Positions 33,866 to 43,366 of a stretch of DNA of 64,000 nucleotides are shown in pieces. Position numbers and translations under genes: made by a program. This stretch comes from Rhizorhabdus dicambivorans (lineage in GTDB: Bacteria; Pseudomonadota; Alphaproteobacteria; Sphingomonadales; Sphingomonadaceae), in the NCBI RefSeq assembly GCF_002355275.1, contig NZ_CP023449.1, positions 1,838,001 through 1,902,000 on the forward strand. The letters run 5' to 3'. The stretch's first letter is position 1. Every line of letters starts with the position of its first letter. The notes under the pieces are model-generated. The model made no database searches. It worked only from the letters and a program-made list of their open reading frames with translations, and was not told the DNA's origin.

Positions 33866-34285
33866 CTATTTGTAAATGCTCAGTCCCCTGGGAAGGGTTT
33901 TGGGCCTGTTTCCGTCGAGCGTCGCCTCGATGGCCTCGATCGCCTGCCGCAATTCCTTCTGCGTATAGGGCTTGGCGAGACAGCCGGTCGCGATCTCGGG
34001 TGCGTCGACCGGGCAGGTCGCGGTCACGAACAGGACCGGGATGCCGGCATCGCGTGCCCGGATGGCGACATCCCGACCGTCGCTTTCGTTGAGCCGGACA
34101 TCCGCGAGGACGAGGTCGATCCCGCCTTCGGCAATCGCGGCGAAGGCGGCTTCGGCGGTGTCGATCGTCGCCACCACCTCATAGCCGTGGGTGGCCAGGA
34201 AATGCTCGTTGTCGAACGCGATCAGCGGTTCATCCTCGACGATGAGGAGATTTTTCAGCCGGGGCTCCTTCGTACCGAACAGCAT
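33866..34285 (-). CDS. single-domain response regulator
   Basis: A 139-residue receiver domain without output module. The acidic pocket is IVEDEP, the phospho-acceptor is in LVLADVRLNESDG, and the switch residues are VTAT and CLAKPYT. The ATG at 34285 is preferred over the GTG at 34312 because GGGGAG lies just upstream of it. Such orphan receivers often work with HWE or hybrid kinases in alphaproteobacteria. It is upstream of ampG on the same strand by 40 bases and diverges from the symporter gene. Confidence 0.87.
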   Translation of the reverse strand: MLFGTKEPRLKNLLIVEDEPLIAFDNEHFLATHGYEVVATIDTAEAAFAAIAEGGIDLVLADVRLNESDGRDVAIRARDAGIPVLFVTATCPVDAPEIATGCLAKPYTQKELRQAIEAIEATLDGNRPKTLPRGLSIYK

Positions 34286-34368
34286 CGCATCTCCCCGGCC
34301 GACAGCGGGCACTTGACCCGGCCGGCCTTTGGCCCGACCACAGGCAATATTTCTTTGCGGAGACGCCC

Positions 34369-35631
34369 GTGGCCAAGCGCCTCACCCTCTACATCCTCTT
34401 CGCGATGGTCGCCGGCATCATCCTGGGCATCACCCTCAACCGGACGATCAGCGACCCCGAGACACTAACCAACGTCACCGGCCATATTTCGATCCTTACG
34501 GATCTGTTCCTGCGGCTGATCAAGATGATCATCGCGCCGCTGGTGTTCGCGACGCTGGTCAGCGGCATCGCCCATATGGGCGACACCGCGGCGCTGGGCC
34601 GGGTCGGGGCGCGATCGATCGCGTGGTTCATTGGCGCCAGCCTGCTGTCGCTGACCCTGGGCCTGATCATGGTCAACCTCTTCCAGCCCGGCGTCGGCGC
34701 CGATCTGGTGCTGCCGCCGGAGGGGGCATCCGCGGGGCTGGCGCAGACCGAATTCTCGCTCAAGCAGTTCGTGACGCATCTGGTGCCCAAGAGCTTCTTT
34801 GAGGCGATGGCGACCAATGAGATATTGCAGATCGTGGTCTTCTCGGTGTTCACCGGCGTCGCCATCACCGCGATCGGAGAGCGCGCCGCGCCCCTGGTGC
34901 GGGGAATCGAGGCGCTGGTGCATGTGATGCTCCAGATCACCGATTATGTGATGCGCTTCGCCCCGTTCGCGGTGTTCGCCGCGGTCACAACGGCGCTGGC
35001 CGAGCAGGGGCCGGGCATCCTGATCAGCTTCGGCAAGTTCATGGGCAGCTTCTATCTTTCCATGATCGTGCTCTGGATCGTGCTGCTGCTGCTCTGCTGG
35101 CTGATCGTCGGCGGGCGATCGAAGCTGCTGATCCGCTACATCCGCGAGCCGATCCTGCTCGCCTTCAGCACCGCATCCTCCGAGGCCGCTTTCCCGCGCA
35201 CCCTGGAGGCGCTCGACCGCTTCGGCGTGCCGCCGCGCATCGCCAGCTTCGTGCTGCCGCTCGGCTATTCGTTCAATCTCGACGGCTCGATGATCTATTG
35301 CACCTTCGCGACGATGTTCATCGCGCAGGCTTATGGGGTGGAACTGACCCTGGGCCATCAGATCACCATGCTGCTGATCCTTATGGTGACCTCCAAGGGC
35401 ATCGCCGGGGTGCCCCGCGCCAGCCTCGTCATCATCTCCTCGACCCTGGCCTTCTTCGACATTCCCGAGGCGGGCCTGCTGTTGATCCTCGCGGTCGACC
35501 ATTTCCTCGACATGGGCCGTTCGGCGACCAACGTGGTCGGTAATGCCGTGGCGAGCGTGGTGATCGCGAAGTGGGAGGGTACACTCGATCCGATCGAACC
35601 GGCCGAGATCGAGCCGCCGCCCGCGCCGTGA
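34369..35631 (+). CDS. dicarboxylate/amino acid:cation symporter (DAACS)
   Basis: A 420-residue inner-membrane symporter of the DctA/GltP family that takes up C4-dicarboxylates, glutamate or aspartate with protons or sodium. It has the re-entrant loop serines in AFSTASSEAAFPRTL, the NLDGSMIY motif, the second loop GIAGVPRASLVI and the C-terminal DMGRSATNVVGNAVASVVIAK in parts. The start is a GTG with GGAG seven bases upstream. The gene stands alone, facing the convergent aguB gene. The exact substrate cannot be read from these motifs. Confidence 0.92.
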   Translation: MAKRLTLYILFAMVAGIILGITLNRTISDPETLTNVTGHISILTDLFLRLIKMIIAPLVFATLVSGIAHMGDTAALGRVGARSIAWFIGASLLSLTLGLIMVNLFQPGVGADLVLPPEGASAGLAQTEFSLKQFVTHLVPKSFFEAMATNEILQIVVFSVFTGVAITAIGERAAPLVRGIEALVHVMLQITDYVMRFAPFAVFAAVTTALAEQGPGILISFGKFMGSFYLSMIVLWIVLLLLCWLIVGGRSKLLIRYIREPILLAFSTASSEAAFPRTLEALDRFGVPPRIASFVLPLGYSFNLDGSMIYCTFATMFIAQAYGVELTLGHQITMLLILMVTSKGIAGVPRASLVIISSTLAFFDIPEAGLLLILAVDHFLDMGRSATNVVGNAVASVVIAKWEGTLDPIEPAEIEPPPAP

Positions 35632-35721
35632 CAAGCGTTGCCCGGGCGGAGGCCGGGGCCGTCAAGAAATAGTCGTGCCCTCGCCGCTTGCGCCTCCGCC
35701 TCCGCCGGGGCGACGGCAAGC

Positions 35722-36570
35722 TCAGATATCCTGGACCAGCCGCCCGTACAGTTCCGGCCGACGATCGCGGAAGAAGCCGAAGGCTGCGCGGTGGCGCTTC
35801 GCGAGATCGATGTCGAGGGTCGCCGTCAGCACGCCGGTCTCGGTCGCCCCGAACTCGGCCAGCAGGTCGCCGCGCTGGTCACAGATGAAGCTGTGACCAT
35901 AGAAGGTCTGGCCGTCCTCGGTGCCAATGCGATTGGCGGCGACGACGGGGACGACGTTCGACACGGCATGGCCGATCATCGCGCGGCGCCACAGCCGGCT
36001 GGTGTCGAGATCGGGGTCGTGCGGCTCGTTGCCGATCGCGGTCGGGTAGAACAGCACCTCGGCGCCCATCAGCATCATCGCGCGGGCGGTTTCCGGATAC
36101 CATTGGTCCCAGCAGATGCCGACGCCGATCGTCGTGCCCGCGGCGGGCCAAGCCTTGAAGCCGGTGTTGCCGGGCCGGAAGTAGAATTTCTCCTCATAGC
36201 CCGGCCCGTCGGGGATGTGCGTCTTGCGGTAGACGCCGCCGACCTTCCCGTCGGGGCCGATCATCGCCAGGCTGTTATAATGGTGCGGGCCATCCGCCTC
36301 GAAGAAGCTGGTCGGGATATGGACCTTCAGCTCGGCGGCGAGCGCCTGCATCGACGTGACTGCCTTGTGCTCGGCCAGCGGCTTGGCACGGGTGAACATG
36401 CCTTCGTCCTCGACCCGGCAGAAATAATGGCCTTCGAACAGCTCCGGCGGCAGGATCACCTGCGCGCCCCTGGCCGCCGCCTCGCGGACCAGTTTCGAAA
36501 CCTCGGCGATGTTCGCGTCAATATCGTCGCTGAAGGCGAGCTGGAGCGCGGCTACGGTAACCTGGGTCAT
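35722..36570 (-). CDS. aguB: N-carbamoylputrescine amidase
   Basis: A 282-residue nitrilase-superfamily hydrolase that converts N-carbamoylputrescine to putrescine, CO2 and ammonia. The catalytic triad is visible as Glu43 (LPPELFEGHYFC), Lys116 (YRKTHIPDGPGY) and Cys153 (GICWDQWYPE), and EEKFYFRPG and IGNEPHDP are typical of this subfamily. It follows aguA with a six-base gap and performs the second step of the agmatine route. Length is normal. Confidence 0.95.
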   Translation of the reverse strand: MTQVTVAALQLAFSDDIDANIAEVSKLVREAAARGAQVILPPELFEGHYFCRVEDEGMFTRAKPLAEHKAVTSMQALAAELKVHIPTSFFEADGPHHYNSLAMIGPDGKVGGVYRKTHIPDGPGYEEKFYFRPGNTGFKAWPAAGTTIGVGICWDQWYPETARAMMLMGAEVLFYPTAIGNEPHDPDLDTSRLWRRAMIGHAVSNVVPVVAANRIGTEDGQTFYGHSFICDQRGDLLAEFGATETGVLTATLDIDLAKRHRAAFGFFRDRRPELYGRLVQDI

Positions 36571-36576
36571 GATCGC

Positions 36577-37566
36577 TTATCCCCGCGCCGGAATCTGCTG
36601 GCTGATGCAATGGAAGCTGCCGCCGCCGGTCAATATATGGTCCGCCCGGAAACCCACAACCGCGCGGGTCGGGAACAGCCGGCCGATCGCATCGACCGCC
36701 GCCTCGTCATTGGCGGCGCCGTAGAGCGGCACCACCACCGACGCGTTGCCGATGTAGAAGTTCATATAGGAAGCGGGGATGATCTCGCCGTCGTCTTCGA
36801 CCAGGCCCGGCGAGGGGAGGGGGACGACGTCCAGCCCGAACGCCAGCGCGCGGGCCCGCGCGTCGGCGAAGATCGCGGCGTTGGGGTCGTCGCGGCCGGC
36901 CGCCTCCGGAATGGCGAGCACGCCGGGCGCCACGAAGCGCGCGAGGTTGTCGACATGGCCGTCGGTATGGTCGTTGAGCAGACCGTCGCCCAGCCACAGC
37001 AGGCGATCTACGCCGAGCCCCTCGCGCAGCCGCGCCTCGATGTCGGCGCGGCCGAGACCGGGATTGCGGTTCGGATTGAGCAGGCATTGCTCGGTGGTGA
37101 CGCCGATGCCGGCACCGTCGATGTCGATCGCGCCTCCCTCGAAAATCCAGTCATGGCTGCGGATCGGCAGCGCCGTGCGCGCGGCAAGGCGAGCGCCGAT
37201 GCTCTCGTCGCCGGGCAGCTCATATTTGCCGCCCCACCAGTTGAAGCCGAAATCGGCGGCGGTGAGCCCGCTTGGACCATGGACGATGATCGGTGCGGAA
37301 TCCCTCAGCCAGATGTCGCCGAACGGTTCGACGATGGTCTGCGCGGCATCGCCGGCCAGTTCGGCGGCGCGATCGGCCGAGGCCGCGTCGGCGGCGACGA
37401 GGACCACCTTCTCGCCCTTGCCGCCGGCATGGACGGCGCGCGCAAATGCGACCACCTCGCCGCGCGCGGGCTCGAGATCCTCTTCCCAAAGCTCCGGATG
37501 GCTGGGGAAGCCGATCCAGACGGCGTCATGCGGGGCCCATTCGGCTGGCTGGCGAAAGTCGGTCAT
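36577..37566 (-). CDS. aguA: agmatine deiminase
   Basis: A 329-residue guanidino-group-modifying enzyme that converts agmatine to N-carbamoylputrescine and ammonia. Signature segments are WAPHDAVWIGFPSHPELW, FGDIWLRDSAP, FNWWGGKY, the catalytic NDHTDGHVDN and the nucleophile Cys320 in GGGSFHCISQQIP. It is the first gene of an aguA-aguB operon that makes putrescine from agmatine. No arginine decarboxylase is present in the window. The 95-base gap to the divergent epimerase gene holds the promoters. Confidence 0.95.
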   Translation of the reverse strand: MTDFRQPAEWAPHDAVWIGFPSHPELWEEDLEPARGEVVAFARAVHAGGKGEKVVLVAADAASADRAAELAGDAAQTIVEPFGDIWLRDSAPIIVHGPSGLTAADFGFNWWGGKYELPGDESIGARLAARTALPIRSHDWIFEGGAIDIDGAGIGVTTEQCLLNPNRNPGLGRADIEARLREGLGVDRLLWLGDGLLNDHTDGHVDNLARFVAPGVLAIPEAAGRDDPNAAIFADARARALAFGLDVVPLPSPGLVEDDGEIIPASYMNFYIGNASVVVPLYGAANDEAAVDAIGRLFPTRAVVGFRADHILTGGGSFHCISQQIPARG

Positions 37567-37661
37567 GGCGCGCCAGATAGCGATGGGGCGTGACGGTTCA
37601 AAGAGGTGAATCGGCCAAATGGCGGATTCCCGTTGCGCGAAAGTTGGGCTAGGCGTGGGTC

Positions 37662-38690
37662 ATGACGATGGATCTGGACCACGCGCTCGCTTCCCGTTCG
37701 GCGCAATGGCTGGTGACGGGGGCGGCGGGCTTCATCGGTTCCCACCTCGTCGAGGCGCTGTTGCGCGCTGGACAGAAGGTGCGCGGGCTCGACAATTTCG
37801 CGACCGGCCATCGCAGCAATCTGGAGGATGTGCGGATAAGGGTTGGTGCGCCCGCCTGGGCGAATTTCGCCTTCATGGAGGCCGACATCCGTGATCGCGC
37901 CGCCTGTGCTGCCGCGGTCCGGGGCGTCGATCATGTCCTTCATCAGGCCGCGCTGGGATCGGTGCCGCGCTCGCTCGCCGATCCGCTCACAACCCATGAC
38001 GTCAATGCCACAGGCTTCGCGAATGTCATCGATGCGGCCCGGCTGGCCGGCGTCGCCAGCTTCGCCTACGCCTCGTCCAGTTCGGTCTATGGCGATGAGC
38101 CGAACCTGCCCAAGGTGGAGGATAGGCTGGGCCGGGTGCTCTCGCCCTATGCGCTGACCAAGCTGCACAATGAGCTGACCGCCGACGTCTATCGGCGCGG
38201 CTACGGCTTCGGTTCGGTTGGGCTGCGCTATTTCAACGTGTTCGGCCCGCGCCAGGACCCCGAAGGCGCCTATGCCGCCGTCATCCCGCGCTGGGCCGCA
38301 GCGATGATCGCGGGCGAGGCGGTGGCGATCCACGGCGATGGCGAGACGAGCAGGGACTTCTGCTATGTCGCCAATGCGGTGCAGGCCAATCTGCGCGCGG
38401 CCCTGTTCGCGCCAGCGGGCGAGACCATCCTGCTAAACATCGCGGTCGGCGAGCGCACCAGTCTGACCGAACTGTTCGGGCTTCTGCGCGACGGGCTCGC
38501 GCGTGAGGGCGTGGCTTATGGGCTGGCCCCGGATCATGGGGATTTCCGGGCCGGCGACGTTCGCCATTCTCTGGCAGATATCGGCGCGGCCGAACGGACG
38601 ATAGGCTATCGGCCGAGCCACCGCATCGAGGAGGGGCTGGCCGAGGCATTGCCTTGGTATCGGCAAGTCGCCAAGGTGGCGGGGCGATAG
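37662..38690 (+). CDS. UDP-N-acetylhexosamine 4-epimerase (WbpP/TviC-like)
   Basis: A 342-residue extended short-chain dehydrogenase. The Rossmann motif is [11 protein letters not shown], the catalytic Ser lies in [11 protein letters not shown], and Tyr162/Lys166 in [28 protein letters not shown] is typical of the WbpP/TviC branch that interconverts UDP-GlcNAc and UDP-GalNAc. It precedes a UDP-HexNAc 6-dehydrogenase by 15 bases, and the pair would give UDP-GalNAc uronic acid for a surface polysaccharide. The substrate is inferred from the branch and the pairing. Confidence 0.88.
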   Translation: MTMDLDHALASRSAQWLVTGAAGFIGSHLVEALLRAGQKVRGLDNFATGHRSNLEDVRIRVGAPAWANFAFMEADIRDRAACAAAVRGVDHVLHQAALGSVPRSLADPLTTHDVNATGFANVIDAARLAGVASFAYASSSSVYGDEPNLPKVEDRLGRVLSPYALTKLHNELTADVYRRGYGFGSVGLRYFNVFGPRQDPEGAYAAVIPRWAAAMIAGEAVAIHGDGETSRDFCYVANAVQANLRAALFAPAGETILLNIAVGERTSLTELFGLLRDGLAREGVAYGLAPDHGDFRAGDVRHSLADIGAAERTIGYRPSHRIEEGLAEALPWYRQVAKVAGR

Positions 38691-38705
38691 CTTGGGGGAG
38701 TAAGC

Positions 38706-39980
38706 GTGGGTAGGGGAGTGAGCCGGGTTGCCGTGATCGGTCTGGGCTATGTCGGGTTGCCGCTCGCGGCCGCGCTGGCCAGGCATTTCCCCACGGTCGG
38801 CATCGATATCGACAAGGGCCGGGTCGACGAGCTGCGGAACGGCCACGACCGCACCAACGAGCTGGACGGCGCGGCGCTGGCGGCATCGCCGCTGGAATAT
38901 GCGACCGATATCGAAGCGGGCGCGGAGGCCGACGTCATCATCGTCACCGTGCCCACTCCGGTCGATCATGCCAACCAGCCCGATCTCGGCCCAGTGATGT
39001 CGGCGACCCGCAGTGTCGCCAGGATATTGAAGCCCGGCAGGGGCACGATCATCGTCTATGAGAGCACCGTCTATCCCGGCGTGACCGAGGATTTGTGCGG
39101 GCCCGAGCTGGAGAAGCTGTCGGGCCTGAAGCGCGGCACCGACTTCTTCCTCGGCTACAGCCCGGAACGCATCAATCCCGGCGACCGCGAGCATACCGTC
39201 GACCGCATTACCAAGGTGGTGGCTGGCGAAAATCCCGACGTGCTCGATACGCTCTGCCAGGTCTATGGTGCGGTAACGACGGGGGGCACTTTCCGCGCCG
39301 CATCGATCAAGGTCGCCGAGGCGGCCAAGGTGATCGAGAATGCCCAGCGCGACATCAACATCGCCTTCGTCAACGAAATCACGCAGATCTTCGGCAAGGT
39401 CGGCATATCGGTGTGGGACGTGCTTGCCGCCGCCGGGACCAAGTGGAACTTCCTGAAGTTCGTGCCGGGGCTCGTCGGCGGGCACTGCATCGGCGTCGAC
39501 CCCTATTATCTCAGCCATCTCGCCCAGCAGCTCGGCCATTATCCGCGCGTCATCCTGGCCGGCCGCGGTATCAACGACGGGATGGGAGGCTGGGTCGCCG
39601 ACCAGATTCACGAGCGTATCCCGAGCGGCTCGCGTATCCTGGTCCTTGGGCTCACCTTCAAGGAGAATGTGCCCGACCTGCGCAATTCGCGGGTGATAGA
39701 CGTGGTCCGCCGGCTCGAATGGCTGCGCCATGAGGTGGTGATCCACGATCCGCTCGCCGATCCCGCCGAGGCGCGCCACGAATATGGGGTCGATCTGGCG
39801 GGCGACGCGCTCCAGCAGCGGTTCGATGTCGTCATCGGCGCGGTTTCCCATGCCGATTATGCGGGGATGTCCGCCGACCGGCTTGCCGCGCTGGTGGGCG
39901 AGGGCGGCATGGTCGCCGATCTCAAGGGGATGTGGGGCGGCCTCGATCTGCCCGCCGGCGTCAAGCGCTGGTCGCTCTGA
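38706..39980 (+). CDS. nucleotide-sugar 6-dehydrogenase (WbpO/TviB-like)
   Basis: A 424-residue UDP-sugar dehydrogenase. It oxidises C6 of a UDP-hexose to a carboxylate with two NAD. Visible are the Rossmann VIGLGYVGLPLA, the STVYPG segment, YSPERINPGD, and the catalytic Cys261 in VGGHCIGVDPYYL, which is the form found in UDP-HexNAc dehydrogenases. The start is a GTG with GGGGGAG five bases upstream; a second GTG at 38718 is possible. It probably works directly after the epimerase. The following membrane protein gene starts 17 bases later. Confidence 0.92.
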   Translation: MGRGVSRVAVIGLGYVGLPLAAALARHFPTVGIDIDKGRVDELRNGHDRTNELDGAALAASPLEYATDIEAGAEADVIIVTVPTPVDHANQPDLGPVMSATRSVARILKPGRGTIIVYESTVYPGVTEDLCGPELEKLSGLKRGTDFFLGYSPERINPGDREHTVDRITKVVAGENPDVLDTLCQVYGAVTTGGTFRAASIKVAEAAKVIENAQRDINIAFVNEITQIFGKVGISVWDVLAAAGTKWNFLKFVPGLVGGHCIGVDPYYLSHLAQQLGHYPRVILAGRGINDGMGGWVADQIHERIPSGSRILVLGLTFKENVPDLRNSRVIDVVRRLEWLRHEVVIHDPLADPAEARHEYGVDLAGDALQQRFDVVIGAVSHADYAGMSADRLAALVGEGGMVADLKGMWGGLDLPAGVKRWSL

Positions 39981-39997
39981 GCGGACTTCGCGCCGCC

Positions 39998-41661
39998 ATG
40001 AACCGCAGGAGCTGGGCGGAACGCGGAGGCGCGCTGCTGCTCGGGCTCGCGGCCTTTCTGCTGGTGGTGGGGCCGGCGCCGCTCGATCCCACCAACATCG
40101 CCTGGCTGTCCGAGGCGGACGCGGCGACCAACTATCTCGGCTGGGCCTTCTTCAGGGCGAGCCCGTGGGGCTGGCCCCCCGCCGCGAATCCCTCCTACGG
40201 GCTCGACATCGCCGGCAGCGTGATGATGGCCGACGCCAATCCGCTGATGGCGCTGCCGTTCAAGCTGCTCGGCCCGATATTGCCTACGCCCTTTCAATAT
40301 TTCGGCTGGTGGCTGCTGCTCTGCTTCCTGCTCCAGGGGCTGTTCGCCCATGCGATCGCGCGCAAGCTGACCCCCCATGTCGAACAGCGGCTGGCCATCG
40401 CCCTGCTGTTCCTGTTCACCCCCTTCTTCCTGATCCGGATCGCCACGCCCGCGGTCTTCCACATGACGCTCGTCGGCCAATGGCAGATATTAGCGGCGCT
40501 GTTCCTCTATCTGTCGCCGGATCTGCGGCGGCGCGCGCTCTGGTGGGCAGCGCTGCTCGCGGTGGCGGTCCTTACCCACCCATATCTGCTCGCGCTGGTC
40601 GCGGCGATCTGGCTGGCCGACATCTTCCGCGCCCTGATAGCCGCCCGCGAGGCGCCCAGGACGATCCTGCTCGGCGCGGTGCTGGGGCCGGCTGCCGCCT
40701 TCGCCGTGGCCAGGCTGTCGGGGGTGTTCTGGCTGCAGGGAGCCGGCATCGATACCGCGAACGCCGGGACCATGAGCGTTGAGTGGGGCTTCGCGATCTA
40801 CAAGGCGAACCTGCTCACCGCGATCGATCCTGGTGGCTGGTCGCTCTTCCTGCCCGACATCGCGACCAAGCCCGAACAGATAGAGGGCTTCGCCTATCTG
40901 GGCCTCGGCGTGCTGTTGCTGGCGGTGGCGGCGGTGGCCGCGGGCGGACGGCTGCGCCCGAAGCTGCGGCTGGATCGCCAGCATTGGCCGCTGGCGATCA
41001 TCCTGGCGGGCTGCGCGCTATTCTCGCTCAGCAACCACGTCGAAATGGGGGGCATATGCTGAGCCTGCCCTGGCCCGCACCGCTAGTGGGAATCGGGAAC
41101 ATGTTCCGCAGCACCGGCCGTTTCGTCTGGCCGGTCGCCTATGTCGTGATGCTGATCATCATGTGGGGCGTGGCGAAGGGGTGGCGGCGTCCGTTCGCCT
41201 CGTCGCTGCTGGCGGTCGCGGCGCTGGTGCAGATCATCGACAGCAGTGCCGGTTGGAGCGCCTATGCCGAGACGTTCGCGCGGCGCGGCGCCGCCTGGCC
41301 GACGGGGCTGCAATCGCGCTTCTGGGACGAGGCGAAAGGGCGCTACCGGGCGATAGGCCTGATCGTGCCCCGCAATCACGCGCCCTTTTATCGTGACCTG
41401 AATATGTGGGCGCTTGACCAGGGCATGGGCAGCGGCATCACCTATCTGGCGCGTTACGACAGGGGCGCGCTCGATCGCCTGACCCAGCTTCGCGCCCACC
41501 AGTTCACGTCGGGCAGTCTGCCGCGCGACACGCTCTGGATAACCGATGGCGTGCCGGCGGACCGACTGGCGGGTATGAGGCGGACATCCGGCGACTTCGT
41601 CGGTACCGTCGACGGTATCCCGCTGTTCGCGCCCGGCTTCGCGGCCCGACCGGCCCGCTGA
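39998..41661 (+). pseudogene. DUF6311-like polytopic membrane protein, frameshifted at a G tract
   Basis: Two overlapping frames together give one large membrane protein of the DUF6311 type. The first part (39998-41062) has about nine membrane segments, with WLSEADAATNYLGWAFFR and NPSYGLDIAGS near its start, and ends in FSLSNHVEMGGIC. The second part (from about 41056 to 41661) continues with GGHMLSLPWPAPL, two more membrane segments and a soluble tail ending GFAARPAR. One extra G in the six-G run at 41047-41052 would join the frames. It may be a sequencing error, a phase-variable gene or a true pseudogene. Surface polysaccharide assembly is likely from the upstream sugar-nucleotide genes. 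Confidence 0.8.
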
Positions 41662-41706
41662 TTTCAGTTCGGCTGGTTTGACCGGAACCGGCTGAACCTG
41701 CCTCGG

Positions 41707-41904
41707 TCAGCTGCGGGCGTGGCTGCGGCCTTCCTTCTCGGCGGCCCGGAGTTCGTCTCCCTCCGGACCGTCGACCGCCGTCTTCGCGGCTTCCGCCTCG
41801 GTCTTCACCTTGTCCTTATCCCGGGCGTGCGCGGTCGCGCCTTCGTCATATTGGCGGGCGGCCTCGTAATTGCCCTCGCCCTTCCACTTGCCGTCTTTCT
41901 GCAT
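41707..41904 (-). CDS. small hydrophilic protein with candidate general-stress promoter
   Basis: A 65-residue, Lys/Glu/Ala-rich soluble protein, MQKDGKWKGEGNYEAARQYD at its start, with no signal peptide. The ATG at 41904 is chosen because AGGAGA lies seven bases before it; the ATG at 41928 is also in frame. A GGAAC-N18-GTT pair upstream (41932-41957) resembles the EcfG promoter of the alphaproteobacterial general stress response. Such short charged proteins are common in that regulon. The sequence itself matches no function that I know. Confidence 0.75.
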   Translation of the reverse strand: MQKDGKWKGEGNYEAARQYDEGATAHARDKDKVKTEAEAAKTAVDGPEGDELRAAEKEGRSHARS

Positions 41905-41931
41905 GGCTGCTCTCCTGTCGATAGGCATCCA

Positions 41932-41957
41932 AACCCGTCGGCGGCAGCGGCAGTTCC
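41932..41957 (-). promoter_or_regulatory. candidate EcfG-type promoter
   Basis: On the minus strand GGAAC (41957-41953) is followed by 18 bases and GTT (41934-41932), matching the EcfG pattern GGAAC-N16/17-(C)GTT except for G in place of the first C. The predicted start lies about 20 bases before the start codon at 41904. Confidence 0.5.
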
Positions 41958-42018
41958 CCGAAAAGGCGGAAGGAGGTAAGCCGAACGTTTGCCGACAATG
42001 CGCCTTCCAACGATCGGC

Positions 42019-42282
42019 TCAGAGATCGAGGGCCGTGATCAATATTTCCACCCCGCCGTCGCGATGGGTGATGAAGCCGTCCCCCGCAAGGCGGGTGGCG
42101 GCGTCCTCTATTTCCTCGCGCTTGCTCTGCAGAACCTCGGCGATCTCGCCGGGGGTAGCCTGCTTCGCCAGCCGGAACACGGCGCCACTGTCGAGTTCGA
42201 CGATCGCCGCCTGCCCGTCGAGCGAAGCATGGAAGCTGGGGCGCGACGCACCTTCGACAGGGGAACCCAGGGTCAGCGGCAT
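42019..42282 (-). CDS. small DUF1488-like hypothetical protein
   Basis: An 87-residue protein from the ATG at 42282 (the frame is open to 42312). It has SFHASLDGQAAIVELDSGAVF and a helical C terminus, REEIEDAATRLAGDGF then VEILITALDL, which resembles the C-terminal pattern of DUF1488 proteins. No membrane segment is seen. It lies between the small stress-type protein and a Crp/Fnr gene on the same strand. Function unknown; the family label is tentative. Confidence 0.6.
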   Translation of the reverse strand: MPLTLGSPVEGASRPSFHASLDGQAAIVELDSGAVFRLAKQATPGEIAEVLQSKREEIEDAATRLAGDGFITHRDGGVEILITALDL

Positions 42283-42416
42283 GGTGCATCCGATCGCCTG
42301 CGAGCCTGCCAAGCTGGCAGCCTCATCGTGCAGCGCCTGTGTGGCCTACCCCATATCCGTGGCAGGGCGATATGATGCAGATTAGTGGTCGATAAGCTTA
42401 CCGTAGCGTCACCGAG

Positions 42417-43142
42417 TCACACAGGCCCAGGATGGCCGTCGTCGAGATACAGATAGGAACCGTCGAACTGGCCCCGGGCGGCGAGGCGTTCGGGCTGCAT
42501 GATTTCGACCAGCGACGAACGCATCGTCACCAGGCCATCTTCGCGAAGCTGCCGGAGGATACGGTTCATGTGGATGCTGGTGACCCCGCAGATTTCGGCC
42601 AGATCGTTCTGGGTCAGGTCGAGCGCGAAGCTGCGACCGTCGCTGAGACCGACCGCGCATAGCCGCGCATTGGTTTCACACAGGAAATGCGCCACCCGGC
42701 CCATTGCGTCGAGACGGCCGAGCCGAAACAGCCAGGCACGATGCATGGCCGCGTCCAGCAAGGTCGCGAACCATAATTTGCGGGCGAGCGTGGTGTCCGT
42801 GACCAGCATGTCGATCCGGTCGTGCGGCACAATCGCGACCCGCGCCTGGGTGACCGACGAAATGTCATGTTCCAGGTTCGACAGCGCATAGCTGTGCAGA
42901 TCGACGAAATCGCCGGGAAGGTGCAGGCCGACGAATTGGCGCAGGCCATCGCGATCGGAAATCGTGCGGCAGACCAGCCCGTCGATGATGAGCGCACTGT
43001 GGCGCAGCGGGCGGCCCGCTTCGATCAGGATGGTGCGGGGCGGGATCGCCCGTATCTCGCTCACCGCCTTTTCGATAGCCGTCCGCTCGGCTGGCACCAG
43101 CGACATGCCGCGCCGTCCCTTCAGGAATTTTTCCGTAATCAT
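42417..43142 (-). CDS. Crp/Fnr-family regulator, paralogue 1
   Basis: A 241-residue Crp/Fnr-type regulator. The cyclic-nucleotide-binding fold (about 30-130) contains LHLPGDFVDLHSYALS, but the Arg/Ser pair that binds cAMP in Crp and the four cysteines of Fnr are not evident. The winged helix (about 160-230) has LTQNDLAEICGVTSIHMNRILRQL. Several in-frame starts exist (GTG 43157, ATG 43142, ATG 43106); the ATG at 43142 best fits related proteins. It diverges from the DUF6894 gene and the second Crp/Fnr paralogue. Confidence 0.87.
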   Translation of the reverse strand: MITEKFLKGRRGMSLVPAERTAIEKAVSEIRAIPPRTILIEAGRPLRHSALIIDGLVCRTISDRDGLRQFVGLHLPGDFVDLHSYALSNLEHDISSVTQARVAIVPHDRIDMLVTDTTLARKLWFATLLDAAMHRAWLFRLGRLDAMGRVAHFLCETNARLCAVGLSDGRSFALDLTQNDLAEICGVTSIHMNRILRQLREDGLVTMRSSLVEIMQPERLAARGQFDGSYLYLDDGHPGPV

Positions 43143-43366
43143 CCCCTGGCGTCGCACCCCTGAGCGCGGCGGCCCCCGTTTCGGCCTCCGTTTTGATCGA
43201 TGCGCATCCTCCTAATCCGGGAAGCCCCGAAATGAGATTGCCGTAGGTTAAGTTTGTGAAATGAATTGCAACTTCCCTGTCATCGACGGGTTTGATCAGC
43301 GATTCCAATCGCCTGCCGGACGCGCGGCGTTCCGCTTCGCAGGCCCTCCGTGAGGCTTGTCCGATC

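Noticed and set aside
32819-34468. 549-residue plus-strand frame across ampG and the response regulator
   Set aside because: It spans two real minus-strand genes and the gap between them and shows no domain.
35632-35721. GGCGGAGGC/GCCTCCGCC inverted repeat between the convergent symporter and aguB genes
   Set aside because: The arms are far apart and no T tract follows, so a terminator call is not justified, although weak pairing is possible.
41662-41706. GTTCGGCTGG/CCGGCTGAAC inverted sequence after the DUF6311-like gene
   Set aside because: It needs several G-U pairs and lacks a T tract, too weak to call a terminator.
43158-43366. FNR-box-like TTGAT sequences between the Crp/Fnr paralogues
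   Set aside because: Only one half-site fits in each case (TTGATCAGC, TTGATCGAT), so no full TTGAT-N4-ATCAA site is supported.
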